This document shows, piece by piece, positions 8,907 to 18,613 of a stretch of DNA of 64,000 bases. Made by a program: the position numbers and the translations under genes. Position 1 is the first letter of the stretch, and each line of letters begins with the position of its first letter. Below the pieces are notes generated by a model. It worked only from the letters and a program-made list of their open reading frames with translations, ran no database searches and was not told the DNA's origin. The stretch is from Kingdonia uniflora (taxonomy: Eukaryota > Streptophyta > Magnoliopsida > Ranunculales > Circaeasteraceae), in assembly GCA_014058105.1 (NCBI GenBank), contig JACGCM010001272.1:682001-746000 (forward strand), given 5' to 3'.

Positions 8907-11087
8907 CTACTCAAAATCATCTCCAGTACCCCGCCCCCTGCGGCTAGTACTGCCTCCCCTGGTTTGCGGACCAGATCCATGCTGCCTCGTCCTCGCGCCT
9001 CCTCCAGGTGGTAGCGGCACCACCCGTACGTCACACCCCCTCCTCAGCTATAGGTCCTGAATGGGACAAAGAAACTTTATAAATATTTTTGACAAAATAA
9101 ATATGACATTAAGAAAAAATACCGCAATAAATACATAAATAAATTACTTATATAGGCATATAGCTGATGATCTATACTGTCAATTTACCTGCGGGTAATA
9201 GCAAGTTCTTCCTCTACCTCCTGGATCCTCTGTGCGTCCCGCGCAGACTCTGCAAGGACGAGTCGCTGCATACCATGGGTCAGGTGCCACAGCTCCTCTA
9301 CGCCGTAGGATGAAGACATGGGTGGGGGGTCCCTCAAGCAGGCGATGGGGAGCCTCTCACGCCGCCCTGTCCACTCCATGCGCCACCCCAGGTCTGGCCC
9401 CTTCGCCTTGCCAGGCAAACTAAAGTCCTGGGACAAGCTATGAATCGACGCTGATGTAACCACCACGGATGTAATACCGGCTCTGAGTGCACTCGCTCCG
9501 AACAGATCTAGATTCCCCATCCTCTGGAAATCTGTCAATATGTAGCCTACCTCCAAAATTTGTTCAGCCCAGTATGAGGCGTAAGTCTCTCGCACCTCCC
9601 CTACCACAAACTGCTCACAGTCAACGAACCCAGCCTTTCTCATCTTATGTAAAACCGCTGGACTAATATGTGGTAACATGCTAAGCGGAGGATCCAAAGG
9701 AATACGCACCTCGCCAGTCACCTGCCTCCAACATCTATCCCCCAAGTAATATTCGCAGTTTCCGTTTGGTACTTGAAATGGTATCCTTTTACGGGATATG
9801 AGTTTTGCATTCAGTACGTCCTCTGTCTCAGACACTGCAGAATCGAACCAAGGTTCCCATGTGATCGTCTCAACAGTGCGGTGATCAATATGGTATCTGC
9901 CTATAATAAACAAATTGGCTGCCTGGTAATTTGTTTTCCTCATGTGTTCCCCATCTCTCATGCTCTGAGGCGCAGATAGGCCGGGTACTTTACCTTTCCT
10001 TGACTATAGGGTGACCAACCCCACAATACTCGTAGAACCAATACTGTATTTTGGAATAACAAAAAAAATTAGAATTTATATTTAAGACGTTTATTGGAAG
10101 ATATTTGATTTGTAAATGGAAAAAGTGTTAGTGTACCGGAAGAAATTGCACAAATCCAGTGATGGCACCCCCGGTCATGACTGGGGTATCCAAACCATGG
10201 TACAGGGAAACAAGAATAGCAGAACCCCAATCATTTTGGGCAGCCGAGTCCAAATCATTCACAGCCACGAGATATCCAAGTGGGACGGTATCGTTGGCCG
10301 TTTGGAACCAAAAATGTCCCATCATGAAGAGGATAAAAGCACGAGCAATAGTAATATCATCCTCCCGATCAGCTTCGACGGTCAAGTACGTTCTCAAATA
10401 TGCAATGCTGACGTTCCCACTCTTTATATGGCTGAAATCAATATTGGAAAGCAATTGCCTCGCATTGGATAAAATAGACCATGTGTCATCATATGACACC
10501 TGTGTCGGATATCGGCCGATGGACAATGATGTCAGCATAGTAAAATCGAGGGGAGTAACCCCTATCTCTGCACAAGGGAATAGAAATGTGTGTGTGGTCG
10601 GCCACCAACGCTCTGTAAGCGCCTGAATTAGCCGATTATCTGAATTGCCCAAGCGTATATCCATAAACTGCCCAAAAATATTCACCATAGCGTCCCTTAT
10701 AGCTGGAAGTGTTGCAATATTCTTCCACACTTTGAACACCGTAGTGAATGTGTCGTGCACACGCATCGAATCCCGATTCTGTTTATTGAGGCATTTTGTC
10801 AAACACTTCATTTATGGAAAAAACAATTTCATAATTACACTAAAACTTACCGTGAGTTCATTTCCCGTGTAATAGACGTGACTGACTCCGTCTGGGAGTT
10901 GGGTAATACACATTCGCGGGAAGTTATCTTTGGTTGGGTTTGGTATATCTTGGGGTTGAACATCTTCAAATTCTACCCGCTTTTTCTTCCTTCTGGACCT
11001 CGAGCGAGTTACGGAACGCTCAAGATCTCTTGTTCATCTAAACCCAGGCAGAGTACTGGGGTGTGGGTCTCCCTCTGGCATTTGCAT
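8907..11087 (-). pseudogene. Plant mobile domain (PMD) gene, MAIN/MAIL-like, four exons, degenerate
   Basis: PMD proteins (MAIN, MAIL1 and transposon-borne relatives) have an aminotransferase-like plant mobile domain; the host members act in gene silencing and genome stability. Exon 1 (10851-11087) is basic and contains one TGA. Exon 2 (10137-10778, phase 0 at both ends) carries the signature RLIQALTERWWPTTHTF, ITPLDF-like VTPLDFTMLTSLSIGR and RTYLTVEADREDD. Exon 3 (9189-10043) begins YWFYEYCGVGHPIVKE and continues FIIGRYHIDHRTVETITWEP, EYYLGDRCWRQVTGE and PLDPPLSMLPHISP. Exon 4 (8907-9056) is an Arg/Gly-rich tail (GGSTSRRGRGTG). Frames shift near 9950-10000, and exon 4 has a TAG if read in the best frame. 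Splice sites GTAAGT, GTACAC and GTAAAT fit. It lies wholly between the Harbinger ends. Confidence 0.85.
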
Positions 11088-11203
11088 TTTGATTTTGTTG
11101 GAATTAAAGTTTTTTTTTACCAAAGGATTTTTGAGAGAGAGGTAGATGTAAAAAACTAGAAAATAGTCGAATTCACTTGTGAGTTTTACTTACAGATAAT
11201 GCG

Positions 11204-11241
11204 GCGGTGTTCTTTTTACCGCGCAGTAAAAGGAACACCGC
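11204..11241. repeat. Subterminal palindrome, right
   Basis: Two 15-base arms (11204-11218 and 11227-11241, one mismatch) flank the centre CCGCGCAG. The palindrome ends 148 bp inside the right end, mirroring the left one. An additional CACGGTG follows directly. Confidence 0.75.
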
Positions 11242-11299
11242 ACGGTGTTTTAATCTTCTCTAAATAAATAAATAAAACCACGTTGGCAAACTCACACTG

Positions 11300-11389
11300 G
11301 CTGCTGGGAGAGGTTGAGTTTGAGTTGTGGGTTTGGTGGGAGGGTGTCAGAACCCACACCCAAACCCACACTCGCTGCTAGAGATGCTC
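11300..11389 (-). repeat. Right terminal region of the Harbinger element
   Basis: This is the inverted counterpart of the left end. It carries GTGTGGGTTTGGGTGTGGG on the minus strand and ends GATGCTC, followed by the target duplication TCA. Confidence 0.7.
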
Positions 11390-11708
11390 TCACTCCCTAT
11401 ATTGGCTTAAAGTCAAATTTGGAGAGCAAAATCTCTATAAAACACCTACATCCAACTCTCCAAATTAAAGTCAATTTGTCTTAAGTCATATTTATTCATC
11501 AAATTTGACTATTTTCGTTCGCTCTTCAAACCAAATTTAATTAAACAAAATCTACCCAAAAGTTAAGGATGTTATGGAAAAATTTACATATGGCATTTGA
11601 CGGGTACTTTTTGAGGAGACTGATATAGTGAAACAAAATATTTGACTTTTATTAGCCAATAAAGCCAAATTTGGTGGCTAATATTTGAGGAGTTGACTAT
11701 AGATGCTC

Positions 11709-11754
11709 TAACTCGATTGTTGTGTAGTTTGTGAGAAAGATGTTCCATTATTTT
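11709..11754. other. Short unique flank between MITE and duplicated segment
   Basis: Nothing recognised. It joins the outer MITE to the tandem-duplicated block that follows. Confidence 0.4.
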
Positions 11755-12290
11755 CATAATCCGTAAGACTTTTAGGAAGCCACAATGACATTCCAACCGT
11801 TTGTCTCTAAAATGGCTTAAATCTATTTTTATATGACTATTGAATGGGCCTCTTTATCTTCGTGTGCCTCCAAAACCAACATCGTAATGTTAACCTTGTT
11901 CTTTTTCCACATAACACTAAGGGCTCGTTTGTTTTTTCACCAATTCAGACTCAAAGGTCTAAGACTGAGTCTGTTTAAGTGATTTGGACTAACTCATCTC
12001 ACTTAGGGGTGTTCTATTTGTTGCACATACTTAAAAAAAATTCACTTAAAATTGCCCTCTCCACTCATATCCAATATATCATCTGAGTCTGAGTTTGAGT
12101 CTTTTTTTTATCGCCACTTAAACTCAGAGTCAGATGAACTCATAGGCAAGAAAACAAATGGCCCTAAGCTTCTAGTTCAGTAGAGTTGTGAGCCCCCCAC
12201 CAAAGGAGAGGTTGTGAGTTTGAACCCCACAAAGTGAGAATTAAAAGGGATAGCCTTCGGGCTATGTTGTATAAGTCTTTCCATGCGTTC
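11755..12290. repeat. Tandem duplication, copy A (contains a MITE)
   Basis: Copy A shares with copy B the blocks TGACATTCCAA, CAAAACCAACAT(C/T)G(T/C)AATGTT and a tRNA-like segment (GAGTTTGAACCC here, GAGTTCAAACCC in B). Copy A carries a 244 bp insertion that copy B lacks. The tRNA-like segment (about 12180-12235) suggests a SINE or tRNA relic inside the unit. Confidence 0.7.
11921..12164. mobile_element. Tourist-like MITE, 244 bp
   Basis: The ends are GGGCTCGTTTGTTTT and, inverted, GGGCCATTTGTTTT. The target duplication TAA lies at 11918-11920 and 12165-12167, as expected for PIF/Harbinger-derived MITEs. It is non-coding. Confidence 0.85.
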
Positions 12291-12384
12291 AAGTTACTCA
12301 TACAATGAGTAGACTAATGTAATGCATTGTAAACTATGTGTAGATTAATCAAACAAAATGTAGATATGCCAAACAAACATTCTG

Positions 12385-12690
12385 TAAGATGTGCGAATTT
12401 CAGAAAGGCGTAATGACATTCCAAGTGTTAATTTCCCAAACGGCTTAAACCTGGTATGTTATATGACAATTGGATGAATATAGTTTGAGTTTGAGTGTCA
12501 GTTTTGGCTTCAACCGCTATTTCTGTTCATCTTCAAAACCAACATTGCAATGTTGTTCTTGTTTTTCCCCATTCGACGTCGAGCTCTTAGATCCATAGTG
12601 GTTTGAGCCTCCACCATGGGGAGAGATCGTGAGTTCAAACCCTCCAAAAGGTGGGAATTATGAGAACATGTCTCCGGAGCTTGTTTCCTT
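12385..12690. repeat. Tandem duplication, copy B (empty site for the MITE)
   Basis: This is a diverged copy of 11755-12290 without the MITE. It includes the tRNA-like segment with GTGAGTTCAAACCCTCC at about 12631. It ends about 285 bp before the TRAIP start codon, so it may contribute to that gene's upstream region. Confidence 0.7.
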
Positions 12691-12974
12691 CAAACTTTAG
12701 ACCCTTTGAGGGCTTGCTTACAATTCCCCCAGTCATGTGTCTACCTTAGCCCAACTTTAATTGTCGAGGATCTGTCCGAGTTACCCATCTCCAAAACTGG
12801 GTTGCCTTTCAAAAAATGTTATTTGTTCCAACGCACAGATTTCTTCATTTTCCCTCTTCCCGCTCAAAACTTTATTTTCATTTTCGATTTGAAATTGGCG
12901 CCAGAGTCATGAAATAGAAGAGACGATCTCTCTCTCTCTATGCATACACATTAGAGAGATCAATCTCTCGAAGA
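12691..12974 (+). promoter_or_regulatory. Putative promoter and 5' UTR of the TRAIP gene
   Basis: This is the stretch directly upstream of the ATG at 12975. It contains a CT-rich tract (12927-12942), typical of plant 5' leaders. No clear TATA box was seen. Confidence 0.35.
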
Positions 12975-15900
12975 ATGAGTTGCAAGAATGCATTCGGGAA
13001 GACAATCTGCTCCATCTGTTACGAAGACCTAAAACCCCTCATCGAAGATCTCCAATCCATCTCCATCTGCGGTCACGTATTTCACGAGCTCTGGTTCGTA
13101 CCCTCTCCCAATCTCTCTCTCTCTCTCTCTCTCGTTACGAAGAAATTCTGATTTATTGTTTCGTTGTGTAATGTAAGTCTTCAGCAATGGATCGAATACT
13201 GCCCGAAGACGAAGAGTACGTGCCCCTTTTGCAAGCAAAGATGTTGTCAAGAGAACATTGCTCGGCTTTATTTCCAATCTGTTGGAGACCAGAATGAGAC
13301 ACAGCGGTCGCAGAAACCATTGAATGGTGTAGGAGATGAAGATGGAGATGACCCTGTGGAGCTGCGGCTAGAAGTGAAAAGATTGGAGGGGAAGCTTTCG
13401 GGGATTACGTCTGTTTTTAAGCGGCAAGAGGAAGATTTGAAAGAACTCGATGAGGAGGTATTGGATTTGAAATTTTGTAGGATCAAATTGGGTATTTAGG
13501 GTTTAGAAGTTTCGTTGAATCCAATTGGGTATTGACGTATTTTAAACACCAATTCACCAATGTAGGGGTGTTTAATAGGAAAAAATGTATACAGTTTATG
13601 TATTGTAGTAAAGTTTAGGAACTCTGTCCGCATTGTAAACCTTTCATACATGGTGTTCCAATATTTCTCAAATAAAGGACGATTTTGATGTATATATGGG
13701 GTTTACAGTTGCACGTCTCAAACACTTGAACGAGTTTTCAAAATTTGAGTCAATTTTTTCTGTTGTCGGTATGCCGTATATATGATGTATGTTGAATTGA
13801 TATGTTTGGGTCTATTGTTTTAGCTGCGTCGCTGCAAGGAGAATGCTAAAACGCAGGAAAAATTAAAGAATGAAGCTTTGAAAGAGAAAGCATCTATGCA
13901 GCTAAAACTTCAAACAAAGTCTGAGGTGCGCAATTATTCTCTTTTGATATTTCAAAGAAAATAGTTCTATTGATTATAAGTAGGGGTTTCTTGACGGCGA
14001 CTTCGTTTGATTGATTTATGTTGTAGGATCTTGAAAAAGTATTTTCTGAAAGCTCTAAACTTCATGATAGAAATATGGCACTCGCTAAGGAGCTCGCTGC
14101 ACTCAAACTGTAAGGGGAAGCTTTTATACCATATAACTTTATCAATTTTACTGCTTTTCTCGTATTTAAATCGTAAAGTCGGGATACAGGGTATCGGATG
14201 TCAATCTAGAGGAAGAAGAGGTTGTCAAGCTTGCTTCCTTTGGTAACGGTCCTAACAACAAAGATACAGTTGATATTCTGAAGAAATCGCTTGTCCTTCG
14301 TAACAAGTAAGCTATTTGACTGATTCAATTTTTTTTAAACATATACGTGTTTTTGTACAATTATGCTGATGAATGGTCCCAGTTACTGCTACTTGCGTGA
14401 GATTCAATATTATGAACCTGTATACATACCTACTATAGAAGCTTCCTTTACGATAAAGAATAGCCTGCTTTTGCCTAGCACATCCCTCCGCCTAACGTCT
14501 GTGGAACTTTTCTTTGCCGTCAAACATATGGACGCACACCTAACAATTGTGTGGGAGCCATTACTTTTCAAAGTGAATCCCGATAGAGAAAGCATATTTG
14601 TAGGACCGACAAGGGCACCTTGAAGCTTCAACCACGCAGGCTGCCTTAAAGGATGATAGTATTACACATAAGGATTGAAAAATAATTTTTTGTGAAGATA
14701 TGCTTGCATGCATTGAAGGAAATGGCATCGTTCTTTATGGCATTCTGCACGTTGCAGCCTCCCTATGATGCCAGCATACCAATTGATCCAAGAGGATCTA
14801 GGTCATTTGTAGGCTTTTTGGAAAGTCTTTAGTCTGTTCGAATACACCTCTTTTGTATTCGAATAGACTTCTTTTCCTATTCGAATAAACAGGTGTCTGT
14901 TTGTTCGTTTTGTTCGAATACACTTCTTTTCTATTCGAATAGACCTTTATTTTTATTTGAATAAACACCTGTCTGAGTGTTCTATTCGAACAGAAGTCTG
15001 TTCGAATACACTTTTTATGTTCGAAAAGAGGCGCGATTCAGCCTATAGTTTTAGGCGTTTAAGGGCATATTTGTCATATTTTGTAATTAGGAACTTGTAA
15101 CCCTTATAAAGTGGCAAGGCTAGGCAAGAGAAGATCATGTTAGATCAATCAAAGTTTTGAGAGAGAGACTTAAGACTTGAGAGAAATTTGATTGTAATCG
15201 ATTTATTTGAGCAATTGAAACTCTAAAAAGGATTTTTCCCAACCAATTTGTGTGTTCTTCGTACAATTTTTTTTTAGGGTTTCTCAATTCGTATTGTGGA
15301 TTACCAATATACCACTAATATATAAAAATGTGACTGTCCAACCTTTTGACATTACGCACTGATAATAGAAAGCCTGTTAGAAAATTGGCGTACAAGTCCA
15401 CGTTCTATTACTTCGATTCTTTTGTTTCTTAAAGTGGTTTCACTGATCACTTAAGTGGGTTAATGAATCTAATCATATACTAAGAGTTACATACTGAAAC
15501 TCTGTTATCCTCATTTTGTCATGGCATCTTCACAATACCTTTCTAATTTTTTCGCCTTATAACCTTACTATTATCAAAACTTGGGAACCGCAATCGACAT
15601 AAGAACAATATCCTCTCTTTTTTTGTGGAAGGAGGAGACTTGAGCATCAAGTCTGGCAATTCATGCACTGATGTGGCAAATTTGAAGTACCAAGATGTAG
15701 GTAGTTTACGGTCTAAGTTTTGATTTTGATCAATAATCTTTGTGAGAGTCAAAAAGCTATCTCAATGTTGTAAAAATGCACAAGATTTCTCCTTTCATTT
15801 GTCATATGTAAGCTTGTAACTAGCCTTGGTTATCTCTCTTTCTGTTGTTAGTTAGTCATGTACTTTATTGGTTTGACATCTATCAGAATAAGAAATTGCT

Positions 15901-17821
15901 CCGGCCCTAGGATACTTATTTACTATTTTCCATAGGAGTTACAAAGAATTGATGGTCCAGTGCAACCTTTTAGGAAGAGGAGAAGCCCACGCTACTAAAA
16001 AGCTTGAGAAAACTAAAGAGAAAATGAAAAAAATGAAGGTTAGCTCATCTCGGCTCCCTTTAATGTATCTCATGCTCTTTTTCTTTCCCAAATTGTTCCT
16101 GTCTAATGTTTTAACTGCTTCCATCAGACACGGATGCAGGAACTAGAGTTGGCTTTGGAAGAAAATGAAAATAAAGCGTTAAGGTCTTTGAAACATTCAA
16201 AGAATATTCCTTCTGATATGGTTAATTTGAATGACATCAAGGAGCAATCCAAGGCAAGTTATATCAACAGATATCTGTCAGAAGATCAAATCGCGCAGTC
16301 TCTCAAACCTGTAAAATATTCAAATCAAAATGTTGGTTTTAGCAGTCGTTTACAATTACCAAGAACTCTCAACACTGAATCAAATCAAAGTGATGACATT
16401 AAGGAACAATCTGAGACTCAGGATATCAACAACCATCAGTCAGAAGATCGAATGGCGCAATCTCTTAAACCTGCGAGGAACCCAAATCAAAGTGATGGTT
16501 TTAGCAGTCGTTCACAAATTCCAAGAACTCTCAACACTGACTCCCACAAAGAGTTTAAAGATACAAATATCATTGATATTGACGAAGAGGACGATTTTGA
16601 CATTTTTACAGATAAAAATGAACCTGAATCTCACCCGTACGAGCATGGTGTTTCATCTCACATTCTAAATCCTTCATCCAACGTTGGTCTTAAAACCAAA
16701 GAGTTTAATAAGGATATTTATCTCCAGAAGTCCAGCATGTTAAAACCAAAGATTGCATCTGATGCCAGCAAAGAACCTGTAATGCCTAGGAAAATTAGTT
16801 GGGCTGGGCTTTCAGGCCCTTGCAGTGGTACTAAAAAAGATGCAAATTATTCTTCTGTTGGGGCAATGGAGGAAAATGCATTGAACATCAACAGCCGAAG
16901 ATCAGATGCGGAGACATTGATTCTTGATGAAATGCTTGAAGATCCAGCTTTGCTTCACATAACAAAAGAGACTTCTTATGATGCTCCAATTTCTCGCCCA
17001 GGTAAGCTATTGGGAATTATTTTTAGTATTGTAGGTGATACTTGCGGAGAAGTATAGTAATCATTATATCGTGCTATATGTATCAGAAACCTGGCTTGTT
17101 CCTTTATACTGTATATACTAATGATGATATTCATTATTCTTGATATATGGAGTAGTAAATATGATATATATCATATTGCGGTTTCTTAATCTAAGTGACT
17201 ATATTTTTATAAGAACTTTATGTAATTCTACACACTGCATCTCATTTAGGAGAAAAATGTGGTGTTTTAAGGCATATATAGTTAAAAGCCAATTTAATAT
17301 CTAGTTATCTTGCCACTATACTACTTCCAACAACTGATTATTCTCTGTAGATTTTTGTGTGGTTAACTGCTTAGTTTAATCTAAAATGTGTAGCACCCTG
17401 TAACTCTTATTATGATCTTTAGGTGATCGATGTTTTGCCGGTGGATTTCTTGCACCTGATGGAGCAAATAGACATTTAGGGAAATGGTGTAAGAGAGCGC
17501 AAACTGATACATCAGTATCAAGTGCAAATGACGGGGATTTGATTGCCGTTGGAGCTGATGGAAGGGGTGGGAGGATTAAAGTTTTGAGAACTCAAAACCA
17601 TTTGGTACGTGTTCTCAATATTTCAATTTATAGTTCGTTGTTTCATAGTTTTAGTGTTCAAAATCTTAGATTCAGTGATTTTTGCTTGTAATTTTTCTCA
17701 GGATGTTAAGGGGAGTTCATTGTTGGCAAAGAAATGTAAAGTTGGTGCCAAACAGAATGATCCACTTCCTCGAGGATGCTTGCAAATTGAACACTTCTTT
17801 GGAAAAGCTAATCGATCATGA
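12975..17821 (+). CDS. TRAIP: TRAIP-like RING E3 ubiquitin ligase, 9 exons, about 659 residues
   Basis: Exons: 12975-13093, 13178-13457, 13824-13925, 14027-14109, 14190-14306, 15936-16038, 16128-17001, 17423-17604, 17702-17821. All junctions are GT/AG and in phase (1,980 nt with stop). The RING domain is at residues 12-60: ICSICYED, CGHVFHELCLQQW, then CPFCKQRC. A long coiled coil follows (exons 2-6). Exon 7 is polar and low-complexity and contains a 54-residue tandem duplication. The C-terminus, GCLQIEHFFGKANRS, has an I-x-x-F-F core like a PCNA-interacting motif, though the usual Gln is a Cys. TRAIP in animals ubiquitinates replisomes at DNA crosslinks and in mitosis; the plant role is inferred. 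Intron 5 (1.6 kb) holds an LTR-like insertion. The gene appears intact. Confidence 0.9.
13111..13131. repeat. CT microsatellite in TRAIP intron 1
   Basis: An uninterrupted CT run lies just after the RING exon donor. It is ordinary simple sequence. Confidence 0.8.
14307..15935. mobile_element. TRAIP intron 5 with an LTR-like insertion carrying a TTCGAA array
   Basis: Within the intron, about 14808-15310 looks like an LTR. TTCGAA sites start at 14837, 14858, 14880, 14913, 14934, 14985, 15001 and 15020, plus a degenerate one near 14956. A TATA box (TTATAAA at 15104) follows about 84 bp later, then a leader-like region with GAGAGAGA. A start at TGTAGGC (14808) is plausible, but no end or target duplication could be fixed. 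The part 14363-14700 is unrecognised. Confidence 0.5.
16233..16556 (+). repeat. In-frame 162-bp tandem duplication in TRAIP exon 7
   Basis: Copies 16233-16394 and 16395-16556 encode related 54-residue units, each starting DIKEQS and containing AQSLKP and PRTLNT. The exact multiple of three keeps the reading frame. Confidence 0.85.
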
Positions 17822-18613
17822 AAGCGCGCTCCCTCTTGTATATTTTTGTGCTTTTTACAGAGTTAAAAGGAGTAACTTTTCCACTCTTCTCTGAGTATAT
17901 TTATCAACAGTGGAAAAGAAAAAGATTTTGGTAGCGTATTTTCTTTCATTTGTCTAGGATGGATCTATAACTTCTTCTACTTCAGTAGTCTCAAAAGTAG
18001 ATTGTGCAATGATGAGTTTTTTTTTTGGTTCGGGTTTCTGCCATGTATATATAGAAAATGGTTGCAACTTCATGAAACAACAATTTTTTTTAGTTTTTTT
18101 TACAGTATTGTAAGTTTAAGAAACTAAAGAACCGATTTTTACTCTAAATATTTGTCAGTTTTGTGTTGATAAGATTTGTAGATCAGTATGTTCAAAATAT
18201 CAGCTTAGCTTAACTTATGGTATTTGTAAGATCATTTTCAATAACAGTTGCTGTAGAAATGGAAAATGTTCTTTTAAGTTGTAGTAAAACGCTAGATTCT
18301 AATTCTAGTATATCTTTACTAAGCTCAGTCTTGATGTACAGTCAATTGCAGAATATTGTATGAATGCTTTAGTTCTCTATTCTCTCCGATGAGTGAGCAG
18401 TTTCTAGAGCTCGCTTCTTTTGCAAAAACACGCCTCAAGTGGTCTGAGTTATCTGTGCCTGAGCTGATTTGTTCGGGCGTCTAGTTCTAACTCCAACTCC
18501 AACTCCAACAAGCTCCCTAAACTGTTGGAAATGCTTCTCCAGTCCAGTCCTCTATAAAATGGGAATGAAGTTTTGAAACTCAATTTTTTATCGTTCGCGC
18601 GTTATTTGTAACA
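17822..18613. other. Intergenic region: TRAIP 3' flank and SPO11-2 promoter
   Basis: The region is AT-rich just after the TRAIP stop, with several T runs. A short CAACTC repeat (about 18490-18510) lies about 100 bp upstream of the SPO11-2 ATG, and TATAAAA at 18552 could be a TATA box for SPO11-2. No gene was seen. Confidence 0.4.

Larger units (their letters stand above)
5218..11389 (-). mobile_element. PIF/Harbinger DNA transposon carrying ORF1, transposase and a PMD gene
   Basis: The terminal inverted repeats are GAGCATCCGCAGCAGGGTG on the left and, inverted, GAGCATCTCTAGCAGCGAG on the right. The 3 bp target duplication TCA lies at 5215-5217 and 11390-11392. Inside are the two genes every PIF/Harbinger needs, a Myb/SANT-type ORF1 (plus strand) and a DDE transposase (minus strand), and additionally a multi-exon PMD gene (minus strand). 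Each gene has at least one disabling mutation, so the copy is probably not autonomous now. At 6,172 bp it is at the large end for this superfamily, the excess being the PMD gene. Confidence 0.88.
5203..11708. mobile_element. Small PIF/Harbinger-type MITE split by the nested Harbinger element
   Basis: The left end GAGCATCTATAGTCA (5203-5217) and the inverted right end (11689-11708, whose reverse complement is GAGCATCTATAGTCAACTCC) match. Rejoining 5217 to 11393 puts CTCC directly after TCA, so the left terminus then matches the right one closely. The MITE proper is therefore 5203-5217 plus 11393-11708, about 330 bp, AT-rich and non-coding. Its flanks (GTG on the left, TAA on the right) do not form a matching duplication, so the outer boundaries are less certain than the nesting. 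Confidence 0.7.

Noticed and set aside
13029..13486. Minus-strand frames opposite TRAIP exon 2
   Set aside because: They are antisense shadows of the RING and coiled-coil coding sequence, which has the conserved motifs and splice sites.
14837..15025. Regularly spaced TTCGAA sites as a CRISPR array
   Set aside because: The repeat is only 6-8 bp, the spacers are short and related, there are no cas genes, and the setting is a plant intron.
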